DNA of 64,000 nucleotides. Origin: an uncultured Myxococcales bacterium. GTDB lineage: Bacteria; Myxococcota_A; UBA9042. The notes under the pieces were generated by a model, which saw nothing but the letters and a program-made list of their open reading frames with translations, did not search any database and was not told where the DNA came from. Below are positions 27,335 to 36,178 of this stretch, in pieces. Where the stretch lies: NCBI GenBank assembly GCA_903842345.1, contig CAIMLR010000047.1:349638-413637 (forward strand). The letters run 5' to 3'. Numbering within the stretch: position 1 is the stretch's first letter; every line of letters starts with the position of its first letter. The position numbers and the translations under genes were made by a program.

Positions 27335-27490
27335 TTCGTTCTCCAGATCGTCGCGGCGGTTGTGCAGCCAAGCGGACCAGGCGCTGCCGACCATGTCGTG
27401 ACGACGTAGATGGCAGGGTACGTCGCGGTGCAGTTGGGCGCAAACGGCGAATCGCCCGCGTGTCGCGCCATCGGTGATACCGACGCGCCC

Positions 27491-28069
27491 ATGCCTGCCG
27501 CCATCCACATCGCGGACATCGACACTGAAACCACCGGCCTGTCCGCCGCCACCGACTGCATCATCGAGGTCGCCGTCAAGGTGTTCGGCGTCGACGCCAC
27601 TGGCCACCTTCTCAGGGAAGTCGCGATCTACCAGACCCCGCAGGACTTCGGGATCCGCATCTCCCGACACCCGATCGCGCTCCACGGCATCATACGTGCG
27701 ACTGAGGGTGGCGCGACCACTGGGCGGACGCCGTCCACCTGCGCCGCATCCTCGCGCGCCGATTTCGCGGTCGTGCACGGCAGCGTCGGGGTACGCGGGA
27801 AAAGCCGGCGAGGGGCGGTTTTGCAAAGCCGACTATGGCCAATGCGTCGTGGCGGCTCTGGCGCTACGACCCACCATCCTGGCGACCCGCGGCGTGGTGA
27901 AGCCGTCTTCGCCATACCTGAGCATGCGCGAGCAAGACGATGACCGCCTCGCCATCTCGCTGGACACGCTCATGAAGACGCACCGTGGTGGTAGCGCTGC
28001 ACGGCGTGCGAGCACAGCAACGACGATGTGGCGCAGCAGTGGCGCATCTGCGGTGACCGCACGACCGTA
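27491..28069 (+). pseudogene. DnaQ-like 3'-5' exonuclease remnant
   Basis: The frame opens with ADIDTETTGL, exonuclease motif ExoI. It continues to HPIALHGII, then the family match jumps frames: DHWADAVHLRRILAR in another frame, RADFAVVH back in the first, and near the end SLDTLMKTH. At least three frameshifts and loss of the middle make it non-functional. Confidence 0.6.
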
Positions 28070-28135
28070 AGCACTCGAAAGACCTGCGGTCGTCGCCGCC
28101 ACACCTGCAATCTGGAGACGTCAGTGCGCACGGTT

Positions 28136-28433
28136 TGTGCCGAATGAACCTACCACTATTAGAGGAGTACAGTGCCTGCCCTGCCTACCCTGCCTACCCT
28201 GCCGCGACCTGCCTTCCCGCCGCACCCGCCGCACTCCTGGTGACCAGCCAGTTGCGGCGCCTACTCGGTCGCGCTGGTCGGCCGCGGTAGTGCGGCGGCG
28301 GTACTGGCAGGCTCCTCGGTGCGGCCCCGTGTCGGGAAGGGCCGCGGTCGTGCGGGGGCGCGCGGTGGTCGAGGAGAGCAAGGACGGTTGCTCTTCTTCT
28401 CCCCTCTAATAGTGGTAGGTTTATTCGACCACT
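28136..28433. mobile_element. MITE-like unit with 19-bp perfect terminal inverted repeats
   Basis: AACCTACCACTATTAGAGG at 28147-28165 is exactly inverted at 28403-28421. Similarity extends outward imperfectly (GTGCCGAATG versus GTGGTCGAATA), giving arms of about 30 bp around a ~237-bp GC-rich core with no open gene. The core starts with CCTGCC/CCTACC tandem units. The AT-containing arms stand out from the surrounding sequence. Target duplication is unclear. Confidence 0.55.
28174..28203 (+). repeat. Short tandem CCTGCC/CCTACC units
   Basis: Five near-identical 6-9 bp pyrimidine-rich units in a row inside the MITE-like core, next to its left arm. Possibly replication slippage. Confidence 0.6.
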
Positions 28434-28549
28434 TTGCGTGCACTCTTGCTTACCGCAGAGCGCTTCGACCATCCTGCTCGTGGCGTCAGCGTGGCGTTCC
28501 GGCTACTTTGACCTCCACCGTCAACCCCGAACGTGCAGGAGTTCCCACC

Positions 28550-30268
28550 ATGGCCATCACGAACGCGAGCGCCACTCCGCCCGCGGATCCAGACGGCGGC
28601 TTCTACTTGATGCGCCCGGAGCTCGACATCGCGCAACGGCAGGTCGTGCTGTATGGCGCTTTTCACGGCGACTTCATGATGCGGCTGTGGGCGTACCGGC
28701 TCCACGGGCCCGACCCGAGCGGCACCAACAAGTACTTGTTCGAGCGCGACGAGCATCGCGATTTCCCGCCCGCAGCGCTCTACTTCCTCAACGAGCTGTG
28801 CGAAGCCGCCAGCCGCGGAACCCGCCGCTTCGCCTGTCCGCTGCCCGCAGGCACGTACGATCCCAAGCGCTACGTGGAGGTGTCGGCGCTGATGTTGGGC
28901 AGCATGCTGAGCGCGATGGAGAAGTACGGCGACATCGTCAAGTTGCCCGGTGGTGGCCGCCAGCGCGGTGGCGGGCGGCGCGCGTCGTACACGGCGACCG
29001 TATGGCAAATGTCGGACCGGCTCTTCGACCTCGTGTGCCAGTACGTCTGCGAGGACGCCGCTCAGCACCCGTACATCCTGATGCGCACCAGCTGGAACCG
29101 CTTGTCCGACGCTGACCAGGAGGCTTTCCGCAACGCCTGGGGGAATCGCGAACTGCGCCAAGGTCGCGACGGCGATACCTACAAGCCGATCTTTCGCGAG
29201 CTCGGCCGCAACCCGCAGACCGGCAAGATGGTGCGGCGCAAAGAAGGCGCAGAGCTGGTGCGCAACCCGGATGGGTCCTACCACACGCCGACCGCGTCCG
29301 AGTGGAAGGCGCGCTGGGATGACGCCGACTGGTACCCGCAGGCTGCTGGTCGCCGGATGACGCCTGACGAACCCGGCGTGGCCGACCTGCTGGCAAGCCT
29401 CGCACGCACAAACGCGTTCACGGCCCAGCACGCGTGGCGCGATGGTGCAGGTAGTCTGGAACCGGCGCCGTGCCGGATGAGCCACCGCGTCTTTCGCGAC
29501 GACAATCTCCATGAGCACGGCCGCTTCTACTACCCGGACCAGGCGATCAAGAAGGAATACCTGAATCGTTTCACAGTCGATGGCGAGCAGACCGACACGG
29601 GCGACATTGTCTGCACCCACCCAACGATGCTGCTCGGGCTGGAAGGCCACAAGAGCATCCACGACGCGCCCTACCGCGGCGACATCTACGCCTACTACGC
29701 GGGGCTGGAACTGGCGGATCCGGCTGCGCTGCGCGAGAGCCTGCTTGCCGCCGTGGGGGACCAGCCGGTGGGTGCTGCCGCCATCGACGCGCTCATGGCG
29801 GCGCCGGTCCTGCGCCAGCAGTGGAAGCGCGCATTCTCCGTTTGCCTCAACGCACGAACAGCCGTGTCTGCCGTCATGGCGTTGGGGCAGATCGTGGAAG
29901 GCGACTCCAGCGCCGGTCAGCTGTGCCCACCGGGTGCGCTCCTCCAGCAGCGCGACATCATGGACAAGCCGTTCTGGTCGCGCGACCGCATCCAGCGAGT
30001 TGTCGACAAGCTGGTGGCCGACCCCGTCTTTGGCGGGTCCATGTGCACGGGACAAGGGCCGCGGCTGATGTACTTGGACGCCTCGTGGATGGAAGCCGTG
30101 CGCCATCGCTTGGAAGACGCCGGCATTCCGTACCGCGACATCCACGACAGCGTCACGTGCCCCATCAGCCGGTTGGACGAGGTCGACGCCATCATGAAGG
30201 ACGAGTGGCAAAAGCGCTTCGGGTACGCGCCCGCGGTGAAATGGACGAAGCGGGATGCGCAGGCGTAA
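28550..30268 (+). CDS. Mobile-element protein with polymerase A-like C-terminus
   Basis: A 572-aa protein; AGGAG precedes the ATG at 28550. The C-terminal half has a recurring layout of uncharacterised phage/plasmid proteins that resemble a family-A polymerase palm: GRFYYPDQAIKKEYLNRFTV, DIVCTHPTMLLGL, DIYAYYAGL, then KRAFSVCLNAR, and GIPYRDIHDSV, where HDS stands where polymerases have HDE. The N-terminal half is unrecognised. Replication or priming for the island is a guess from this pattern. Confidence 0.45.
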   Translation: MAITNASATPPADPDGGFYLMRPELDIAQRQVVLYGAFHGDFMMRLWAYRLHGPDPSGTNKYLFERDEHRDFPPAALYFLNELCEAASRGTRRFACPLPAGTYDPKRYVEVSALMLGSMLSAMEKYGDIVKLPGGGRQRGGGRRASYTATVWQMSDRLFDLVCQYVCEDAAQHPYILMRTSWNRLSDADQEAFRNAWGNRELRQGRDGDTYKPIFRELGRNPQTGKMVRRKEGAELVRNPDGSYHTPTASEWKARWDDADWYPQAAGRRMTPDEPGVADLLASLARTNAFTAQHAWRDGAGSLEPAPCRMSHRVFRDDNLHEHGRFYYPDQAIKKEYLNRFTVDGEQTDTGDIVCTHPTMLLGLEGHKSIHDAPYRGDIYAYYAGLELADPAALRESLLAAVGDQPVGAAAIDALMAAPVLRQQWKRAFSVCLNARTAVSAVMALGQIVEGDSSAGQLCPPGALLQQRDIMDKPFWSRDRIQRVVDKLVADPVFGGSMCTGQGPRLMYLDASWMEAVRHRLEDAGIPYRDIHDSVTCPISRLDEVDAIMKDEWQKRFGYAPAVKWTKRDAQA

Positions 30269-30277
30269 AGCCTGCTG

Positions 30278-30397
30278 GCCAGGCCGCAACAATCGCACCG
30301 CAGTTGTCGCGCCGCTGGCAGCCGTGCGCGCCCTGGATGACGCCGCACAGCCGCGGACGTGCATCGTGCGAAACGTGTGGACCGGCAGCTGGCGGCC
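30278..30397 (+). repeat. Interspersed repeat copy 1 (left part only)
   Basis: Shares GGCCAGGCC, the GCCCTGGATGACGCCGC block and GTGTGGACCGGCAG with the copies at 33499 and 42181, but lacks the half encoding CPxCEVP. It follows the polymerase-like gene by 10 bp. Confidence 0.5.
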
Positions 30398-30420
30398 CCG
30401 AATGCCCCATCAATCTGACG

Positions 30421-31011
30421 TCAGAAAGAATCGCCGTCCAGATGGTCCGCCGCCACAACGGCAAGCTGTGCATCCAATGCCGTCAGCCAGGCGGTGACAG
30501 CGGCACGCACGCCTTCGACATCCTGGGACTGCACCTTCGCGCCATCCTCGTGCGACTCGCCCCGCATCAACGCCGGCGTCACCCGTGGCAACTGCTCCAC
30601 CAGCCGCTGCAGTTCATGGAACGCCTTGATGGCCGGCGCCATCGCGGGCCTGCCACGTAACCGCTTTCCCGGCTTGGCAACCTGCCGCGGTGGAATGCGC
30701 GCTTCGAGCAGCTTCACCGTCAGGTCTTCCACGATCGTTTGGGGCGCCAGCTGCTTGCGCTGCTCCGGGTCGCGCACATGGACCAGCATCCGGTGCTGGC
30801 TCAGCGGGATCTGCCGCGCCTCGTCGTCTCCAAGCAGCCGGACGTTCTCGTGCAGCGCGACGGCGTACCACAGGCTGCTGACCGCGTTGCCGATACCGTC
30901 GTGCCGGGCGAGCGCTCGAATCGACACGTGCTCCGGGCCGACCGCCGCGAATTTGTCGAACCTGCCCGTACATCGCGTCCAGTAAGCTCCGCCCGACCTT
31001 CCGCGCGTCAT
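30421..31011 (-). CDS. ParB linker-like DNA-binding protein
   Basis: A 196-aa basic protein starting at the ATG at 31011. Residues ~35-105 follow the ParB/KorB helix-turn-helix pattern: NAVSSLWYAVALHENVRLLG, then IPLSQHRMLVHVRDPEQRK, then EDLTVKLLEARI. It has no CTP-binding GxxRxx motif, so it is not a full ParB. A perfect copy of the 16-bp palindrome lies 68 bp upstream, and the same palindrome occurs elsewhere in the island, which makes a specific DNA-binding role attractive but unproven. Confidence 0.45.
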   Translation of the reverse strand: MTRGRSGGAYWTRCTGRFDKFAAVGPEHVSIRALARHDGIGNAVSSLWYAVALHENVRLLGDDEARQIPLSQHRMLVHVRDPEQRKQLAPQTIVEDLTVKLLEARIPPRQVAKPGKRLRGRPAMAPAIKAFHELQRLVEQLPRVTPALMRGESHEDGAKVQSQDVEGVRAAVTAWLTALDAQLAVVAADHLDGDSF

Positions 31012-31078
31012 GAGCACGCCAGTCGTCGGGTGCCACTTTGGCCGCCCATTGCGTGAGCAGACGTCGCGGCCATCACCG

Positions 31079-31094
31079 TTATCAGCGCTGATAA
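31079..31094. promoter_or_regulatory. Palindrome copy 3, TTATCAGCGCTGATAA
   Basis: Perfect 16-bp palindrome, 68 bp upstream of the leftward ParB-like gene. Identical to copy 1, 30 kb away. Confidence 0.6.
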
Positions 31095-31304
31095 CTCCCT
31101 CGATGTGGCGAAGTGGCCGCCTGAACAAGCTGCTGCTCGCTGGCGCGATCTGGCTGACCGATCGGGCCATAACCGACGAAGGCAAGACGACGGCGAGTCG
31201 CGGGTCACCGTCCACGTGGACGTTGCTCAGCGGGTTTGTTCTATCGGTGCGGCATCTACGCGGCCGCACGTTGTTGCGCCTGAACCGGCCCCCCGCACCG
31301 TCGC

Positions 31305-31376
31305 GGGTACTTCGTACTGCCGACACCAGACGACCACGATGGTGTCAACGGGGACTTGTCCCAAATGAACATGAAG
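31305..31376 (-). repeat. Interspersed repeat copy 2 (zinc-ribbon half, decayed)
   Basis: Leftward frame reads HLGQVPVDTIVVVWCRQYEVP, so one zinc-ligand Cys of each kind has been lost (CPQC to CRQY). It lies in the 680-bp gap before the large lipoprotein gene; the rest of that gap holds only palindrome copy 3. Confidence 0.55.
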
Positions 31377-31694
31377 CGCCCGGACCGTACCGCGCGAAGG
31401 CAGCATCGCCGTTGCTGCCCGACGCGGACAGCGGCGTGCCTGAACACCTTAGAATGACGCGATTCTGGACCTTGACGGGTGCGTCCGAAGGAACCCGGGC
31501 TTCTGGTTGCTTGGGGGATGCTTGAAGGTTGCAGGAGCTCGGCAGTTGGTCCCAACCGATGCAAGTGGACAAGCGTCGCGGGCCCGACTCGCCGCAGAGA
31601 GCGCCGTGCTATCAGCGCCGTGCCATCGCGCTTGACCGCCCCGGCCAGCACGCCCAGACTCGACCGGGAAGCAACCACGACCACGAGGCGCGTA

Positions 31695-33497
31695 ATGGCA
31701 GACATTCGACGTTCGTCAATCGTGAGGCAAGCCGGCGGCGTTCTTTGGCCGATCTTGGCAATGGCAGTGGAAGCCTGCGGGTATCCCGTCGGCGTGGGCG
31801 GCGGGGCCCTTGAGGACACGCAGTCAGATCTTGCTGTGGCGGAGGTGGTTGCCTCCGAAATCGCCGACGCGCTGCCGGACGTTGCTTCGGCCGCTGATTC
31901 CGCAGCCGACTCCGTCCAGGGTCCCGACGCGGCCACGGAGGTGTCGCCACAGCTCTCGGACACCGCTCCGGCTGATTCAGCGCCAGACGTCCTGTTGCCG
32001 GCCTGCCAAACGGCCAGCGATTGCGACGACGGCAACGAATGCACCGTCGACCTCTGCGGGGCCGACACCTGTACACATGGGCCTATCGCGGGCGTGTGTG
32101 CGATGAGCGGCTGCACCTCGGGCGTTTGTGCGGCCGGAGGTTGCACGATCACGACCTTTCCTGACGGCACGAAATGCGATGAATGCGGTGAACAGGTCTG
32201 CGGCTCGGGCGTGTGCAAGCACCTGGTCTGGTATGCCGAACGGGCGGGGAATCCCTGGCTCACCTTGACAACCGGCCTTGTGGTTGGCGGGTACGAGTGG
32301 GCAGATTCGGTGGATTGCAAGAGTGGCCTCGACCTGAACGTGATCAGCGACGCAGGCAAGTCGCTGGCTAACGCGAGCCTCTGGGCTGGGCTCGCGAGCT
32401 ACGATCAGCTGGATGGCGTGACGTTCGCGGCCACTGCCCTGACGAGCGGTGGCGCGGTCGTCTATTCCTGGGAGCAGGTGCTGCACATCACCCCGACCGG
32501 CACGTTGACATCCAAGACGTGGCCCTACTTCGCGAGCGAGCTCCAGGGTAGCAGCTTCGGTCCCATGGGCGCGATCCCGGCTCCGAGCGGCAATTATCTG
32601 GTGTTCGGGCAATGCAAGAAGGCCATCTGGCCGGATCCGTACGAGGGAGCCGATTTCGGCTGCGCGACGCTGCGCACGGGTGACGATGCGAAAATTTGGG
32701 CAACCTTGCTGCCCGGCGACGTGACTTGGGGTCAGCAGGCCGAGTTTGACGCAGCCGCGCCGACGTCGAACGGCTGGCTCCTTGGCGGGTGGATGCGCAA
32801 CGCGAGTGTGATGGAGATAAGGCCGTGGCTCGTGTGGCTGAGCGAAGACGGGACGCCAACCGCGCAGTGGACGGGTCCCGCGAGCGACGCGGGCTGCGAA
32901 TACAAGCGCATCCTGCCGTGGGAGGACGGCTGGCTCATCGACCTCTCGTGTTCAACGCCGCCCTATTTTTCACATCGGCGAATTGGAGCGGACGGCACGG
33001 TTATCGGACCGCTTGAGCTACCGGCGGACGTGACGCAGCTTCATATCGAACTGTTGCCGGACGGCGACAGGCTGTTCATTGGCGCTTGGGACAAGGTCAG
33101 CTCTCGCGTTGTTCGGACGAAAGCGAATGGCGAAAGACGCTGGGAAGCGCTCGTCCCCACTGGTCCGGGCCTCGTGAGCCAAACGGCCGAAGCCGCGAGG
33201 GCCAGCCCGGACAACTCGCTGGACATCTACCTGCGTGGAATCCGCGATAATACCTCGGGGGCGTGCGGCTGGCTGCCGGCCAAGATTCCCGACTATTCAG
33301 TTCAACGCATGGATGCTTTTGGTAACTCCAGCTGCGCCGCCACATCGGGATGCGCTGGTCGGCCGATGTCCGACTGCGACGACAAGGACCCATGCACTGC
33401 CGACGGCTGCAGCGCTGGAAAGTGCACGCACAAGAGTTGGGCGGACGGTACGCCCTGTCCGGGCGGGAAGTGCGCGTCCGGCCAGTGCAAGCCGTGA
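31695..33497 (+). CDS. Large cysteine-rich lipoprotein
   Basis: A 600-aa protein from the ATG at 31695 (GAGG upstream). The signal peptide ends AMAVEACGYP, a probable lipobox. Then comes a long Asp/Ala/Pro-rich linker and a Cys-rich block (CQTASDCDDGNECTVDLCGA). A ~330-residue beta-propeller-like body follows, and a closing Cys block (CDDKDPCTADGCSAGKCTH). The DDxxxCT...C motifs are typical of Myxococcota-type exported proteins. Ligand unknown. A repeat copy begins directly after its stop. Confidence 0.75.
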   Translation: MADIRRSSIVRQAGGVLWPILAMAVEACGYPVGVGGGALEDTQSDLAVAEVVASEIADALPDVASAADSAADSVQGPDAATEVSPQLSDTAPADSAPDVLLPACQTASDCDDGNECTVDLCGADTCTHGPIAGVCAMSGCTSGVCAAGGCTITTFPDGTKCDECGEQVCGSGVCKHLVWYAERAGNPWLTLTTGLVVGGYEWADSVDCKSGLDLNVISDAGKSLANASLWAGLASYDQLDGVTFAATALTSGGAVVYSWEQVLHITPTGTLTSKTWPYFASELQGSSFGPMGAIPAPSGNYLVFGQCKKAIWPDPYEGADFGCATLRTGDDAKIWATLLPGDVTWGQQAEFDAAAPTSNGWLLGGWMRNASVMEIRPWLVWLSEDGTPTAQWTGPASDAGCEYKRILPWEDGWLIDLSCSTPPYFSHRRIGADGTVIGPLELPADVTQLHIELLPDGDRLFIGAWDKVSSRVVRTKANGERRWEALVPTGPGLVSQTAEAARASPDNSLDIYLRGIRDNTSGACGWLPAKIPDYSVQRMDAFGNSSCAATSGCAGRPMSDCDDKDPCTADGCSAGKCTHKSWADGTPCPGGKCASGQCKP

Positions 33498-33498
33498 C

Positions 33499-33668
33499 GG
33501 CCAGGCCAGCACGCGAGTAGCTGCCTTGGACGCCCTGAACGACGCCGCGTATTTGAGGCCCGACAGGATGCGCGACGTGTGGACCGGCAGATGGGCCGGC
33601 ACTTCGCACTGCGGACACCAGATGACGAGGATGGTGTCGAGAGCGATTTGTCCCAAAGCAACATGAAG
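33499..33668 (-). repeat. Interspersed repeat copy 3 (full length)
   Basis: Longest copy. Leftward frame reads LHVALGQIALDTILVIWCPQCEVPAHLPVHTSRILSG (split here by description: a GQ...WCPQCEVP half and a PVHTSRILS half). The two halves correspond to 33600-33668 and 33499-33600. Begins 2 nt after the lipoprotein stop. Confidence 0.6.
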
Positions 33669-33816
33669 CCCGTTCGGCGGGCTCGACTTTCAGACCGCGA
33701 CCCAGTGCCAAGCAACGGAGCCTCGCATCGTATGGCGCCGACGAGGACGCCACATGGCGAACGTTTGTTCTCGTTGAAGCCGGCTTCTGAAAGCAGCCAG
33801 GGTCCGGCATGAACAC

Positions 33817-34131
33817 TCACGGCTTGCAGTACCCCTTGCCGTTGCACTGCTGGCCGGCCGACCCGCTCGGGCAATCGCCCGCCGCCTTGCAGGGAAAGGT
33901 GCAGTGGCTTGTCCCGTCGCCGAATGCAAAGCAGGTCATGCCGCCCGCACCGCAATCCGCGTTCACGGTACAGGTGGCGCCAAACGCGACGGTCGCCACG
34001 GTGTCGGTGGGCGTCGCGTCGCCGGCGAGCGTCGTGGCATCGGTGCCACTGGCGACGTCCTCGGCGGCAGCGGTTGTGGTCGTCTTGTTGCACGCAACCA
34101 GCAGCACGAACAGGCAAATCAGCTTCTTCAT
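33817..34131 (-). CDS. Small cysteine-rich lipoprotein
   Basis: A 104-aa protein. Signal peptide MKKLICLFVLLVACNK with lipobox LVAC. A Thr/Ala/Asp linker is followed by one compact Cys domain (CTVNADCGAGGMTC, CTFPCKAAGDCPSGSAGQQC) of the same style as the larger lipoproteins. Its start overlaps the stop of the upstream membrane-protein gene (ATGA), and it is the last gene of a four-gene leftward operon. Confidence 0.75.
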   Translation of the reverse strand: MKKLICLFVLLVACNKTTTTAAAEDVASGTDATTLAGDATPTDTVATVAFGATCTVNADCGAGGMTCFAFGDGTSHCTFPCKAAGDCPSGSAGQQCNGKGYCKP

Positions 34132-34607
34132 TCGTTCCTCGTTCCTGGAGAATGCAGCGAGGTCATCTGCCACGCCGCTTGGCCCATCAGCGCGCCCGCC
34201 AGCCCAAAACCGACGTGTGCCGCCACCTGCATCGCCGAGTGGCCGTGATGACCGCCCAGTAGACCGCGTGTTGCGCCGCACAGAATCCCCGCCAGCAGCC
34301 ATGGCCACTTGCTGACCGCCTGCGTCGCCAGGAACGCCGACGGCACCAGCCACACCGCCAGCAGCACCGCATCGTGCGCGCCCAGCGCCGCCACCACCGC
34401 GACGCCCAGCGCTGCCAACAGCAACCCCAGACGCGGCAGCGCATGCCAGCCCAGCACCAGCGCCAATGCCACCGGCAGCGACCGATGCCCCGGCAGCCGC
34501 AGCGGTGCGATCCACGCCAGCTCCATCGCCAGCGACAGCAGTGCCCAAGCGAACGCCGCGATCGCGAGTGGCACGTGCACGCGCGGAAAAGCCAACGTTT
34601 GTGCCAT
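34128..34607 (-). CDS. Polytopic membrane protein, unrecognised
   Basis: A 159-aa protein with four to five hydrophobic helices (ALLSLAMELAWIAPL, LVLGWHALPRLGLLLAAL, VLLAVWLVPSAFLATQ, VGFGLAGALMGQAAW). A GGHHGHS loop could bind metal. It lies between a TiaS-like gene and a lipoprotein gene with overlaps or tiny gaps, so it is co-expressed. Transport is possible; no family recognised. Confidence 0.6.
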   Translation of the reverse strand: MAQTLAFPRVHVPLAIAAFAWALLSLAMELAWIAPLRLPGHRSLPVALALVLGWHALPRLGLLLAALGVAVVAALGAHDAVLLAVWLVPSAFLATQAVSKWPWLLAGILCGATRGLLGGHHGHSAMQVAAHVGFGLAGALMGQAAWQMTSLHSPGTRNE

Positions 34608-34610
34608 GAT

Positions 34611-35330
34611 TCAGCCATCCTCGTGGTGTTTGCGAATGAAGAAACCGCCCGTCTGCCGCCGCCGCACGCGCAGCACGATTTCGCCGTCGACCAACTCCGG
34701 CCGCACCCAGTTCGAAGTGTCGACCCGGTCGTCGTCGGAAAGCGGGTCGTCGTTGTCGTCGACCACGCGGTCGATCTGCGAACCCGCCAGCAGCTCCGCC
34801 ACCGACATCTGCCCGCGCATCGAATGCAGCCCCGGCAGCGACAGGTAGCGGCCGTCCATCCGGCCAAGGCGCAGGCCCACAGCGGAAAGCGCGCCGATGA
34901 CGCCCAGCCCCGTACCGCCCAGCTCACGCAGCACCAGACCGGCGTTGGCCGCCAGCGCAATCGCCTCGGCCTTCTGCACAACCTCGCGCGTCGCCCGCAT
35001 GCCAAACGCCACGATTTCAGGCGCGTCGAGGTCGTCGGTCGCGATGCACAGCCCGGGATCGGCGCCGTCGTGCTGCAGGTAGGCGATCAGCTCCTCGCAC
35101 AGCGCCTGCACGTCCGCTTGGGCGGCATCGCCGCGGCACATCAGGCACGCCGCGCTGTTGTGACTCGTGTACGGAATGTCCGGATGCACAAGCAGTTGGT
35201 GGCGCGTGATGCCGAGCGGAGCCATATTCAACTTGCGCGCCAAGAGGATTTGCAGCTCCCGCGCCATCGCGCCCGTGCCGATGCTCTCTCCCGCGTCGGT
35301 GTCGTCGAGGCCAATCAGGTACGTCGTCAC
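34611..35330 (-). CDS. TiaS N-terminal-like protein (DDTD motif)
   Basis: A 239-aa protein starting at GTG 35330 with AAGGGAA upstream. The start TTYLIGLDDTDAGESIGTG matches the first motif of archaeal tRNA-Ile2 agmatinylcytidine synthetase (TiaS), and later GGTGLGVIGALSAVGLRL resembles its second core. The OB and zinc-ribbon parts of TiaS are absent, so tRNA modification is unlikely to be complete. The operon partners are membrane and outer-membrane proteins. Confidence 0.55.
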   Translation of the reverse strand: MTTYLIGLDDTDAGESIGTGAMARELQILLARKLNMAPLGITRHQLLVHPDIPYTSHNSAACLMCRGDAAQADVQALCEELIAYLQHDGADPGLCIATDDLDAPEIVAFGMRATREVVQKAEAIALAANAGLVLRELGGTGLGVIGALSAVGLRLGRMDGRYLSLPGLHSMRGQMSVAELLAGSQIDRVVDDNDDPLSDDDRVDTSNWVRPELVDGEIVLRVRRRQTGGFFIRKHHEDG

Positions 35331-35341
35331 TGTCGTTCCCT

Positions 35342-36091
35342 TCACCGGCTGATGCCGATTTGCGCGAGGCAGGTCCAGTCGAGGAAGCGTTCGCCGTTGC
35401 GCCAAGTGGTGCCGATGCCGGCGCTCGGGCCGATCCACACGCCGCCTGAGTTCCAGCGCAAGCGCCAGCGGACGTCGGCGGCGACACGGTGTGCGGCGGG
35501 ATCGAGGTCACCACCAAACGAGGTGTTGCCCCACGCCTGCAGGCCGACCTGCCAGTCGGTGGCGAGGCGACGGCTGATGCCGGCTTGGTAGCGCATGCCG
35601 GAGCCAGTGCCGTCAAAAGCCGTTTCCGCGCCAACCTCAGCGACAACTTTCCACATACCGAACGTCTCGCGCACGGCCGCGCCTGCGTACGCCGACGAAC
35701 TGCGGCTGCCTTGCTGACGAAGTCGCGCCGCTGCGACGATAGCGGGCAGCCACATGCGTTCCGACGGCCGCCAGCGCGCTTCCGCCACCGTGCTGGCCAT
35801 CTGCACCGTGTCGGTCGTCTGCTGGCGGATGGCCTGCTCCACGCCAAACGCGAGGCCAAATCCCGGAGCCCACGCCGCGTCGATCCGGTGCACCACACCT
35901 TGGTACTGCCCCGGCTGCGCGGCGTTTGGATGTGCGGATCGCAGCCACATACCCTGGGTCTCGGTCGACACCGCCATCGCCGCTTCGGACGGCGACACCT
36001 GCGCCGACAGCGTGACACGGGACAGCGTCGGCTCGTCGGCGAACACGGGCACGGCCAGCAATAGCGCGAACAGGCTGACAAGACGACCCAT
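35342..36091 (-). CDS. Predicted outer-membrane beta-barrel protein
   Basis: A 249-aa protein with a signal peptide MGRLVSLFALLLAVPVFADE. The mature part has repeated amphipathic strands with Trp/Tyr at edges (SAYAGAAVRETFGMWKVVAE, RYQAGISRRLATDWQVGLQAW) and ends close to a strand (CLAQIGISR). First gene of the leftward operon, divergent from an XRE/PBP-like regulator 87 bp away. Confidence 0.6.
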   Translation of the reverse strand: MGRLVSLFALLLAVPVFADEPTLSRVTLSAQVSPSEAAMAVSTETQGMWLRSAHPNAAQPGQYQGVVHRIDAAWAPGFGLAFGVEQAIRQQTTDTVQMASTVAEARWRPSERMWLPAIVAAARLRQQGSRSSSAYAGAAVRETFGMWKVVAEVGAETAFDGTGSGMRYQAGISRRLATDWQVGLQAWGNTSFGGDLDPAAHRVAADVRWRLRWNSGGVWIGPSAGIGTTWRNGERFLDWTCLAQIGISR

Positions 36092-36178
36092 CGAAGGCTA
36101 TCCTCGGCGCCGCACGGCGACTAGCCGCATGCTATGAATCGTGAGCATCATGTCAATGATCGACTACACTGGATTCCG

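Noticed and set aside
28174..28203. CRISPR-like array
   Set aside because: Units are 6-9 bp tandem copies with no spacers; no CRISPR array was seen anywhere in the window.
28421..30364. 647-codon leftward open frame opposite the polymerase-like gene
   Set aside because: Repetitive Val/Ala/Arg composition typical of antisense shadows; the rightward frame has a good ribosome site and ordered motifs.
31479..31694. N-terminal extension of the large lipoprotein gene
   Set aside because: The extension has no ribosome site and would bury the signal peptide; the ATG at 31695 places the lipobox correctly.
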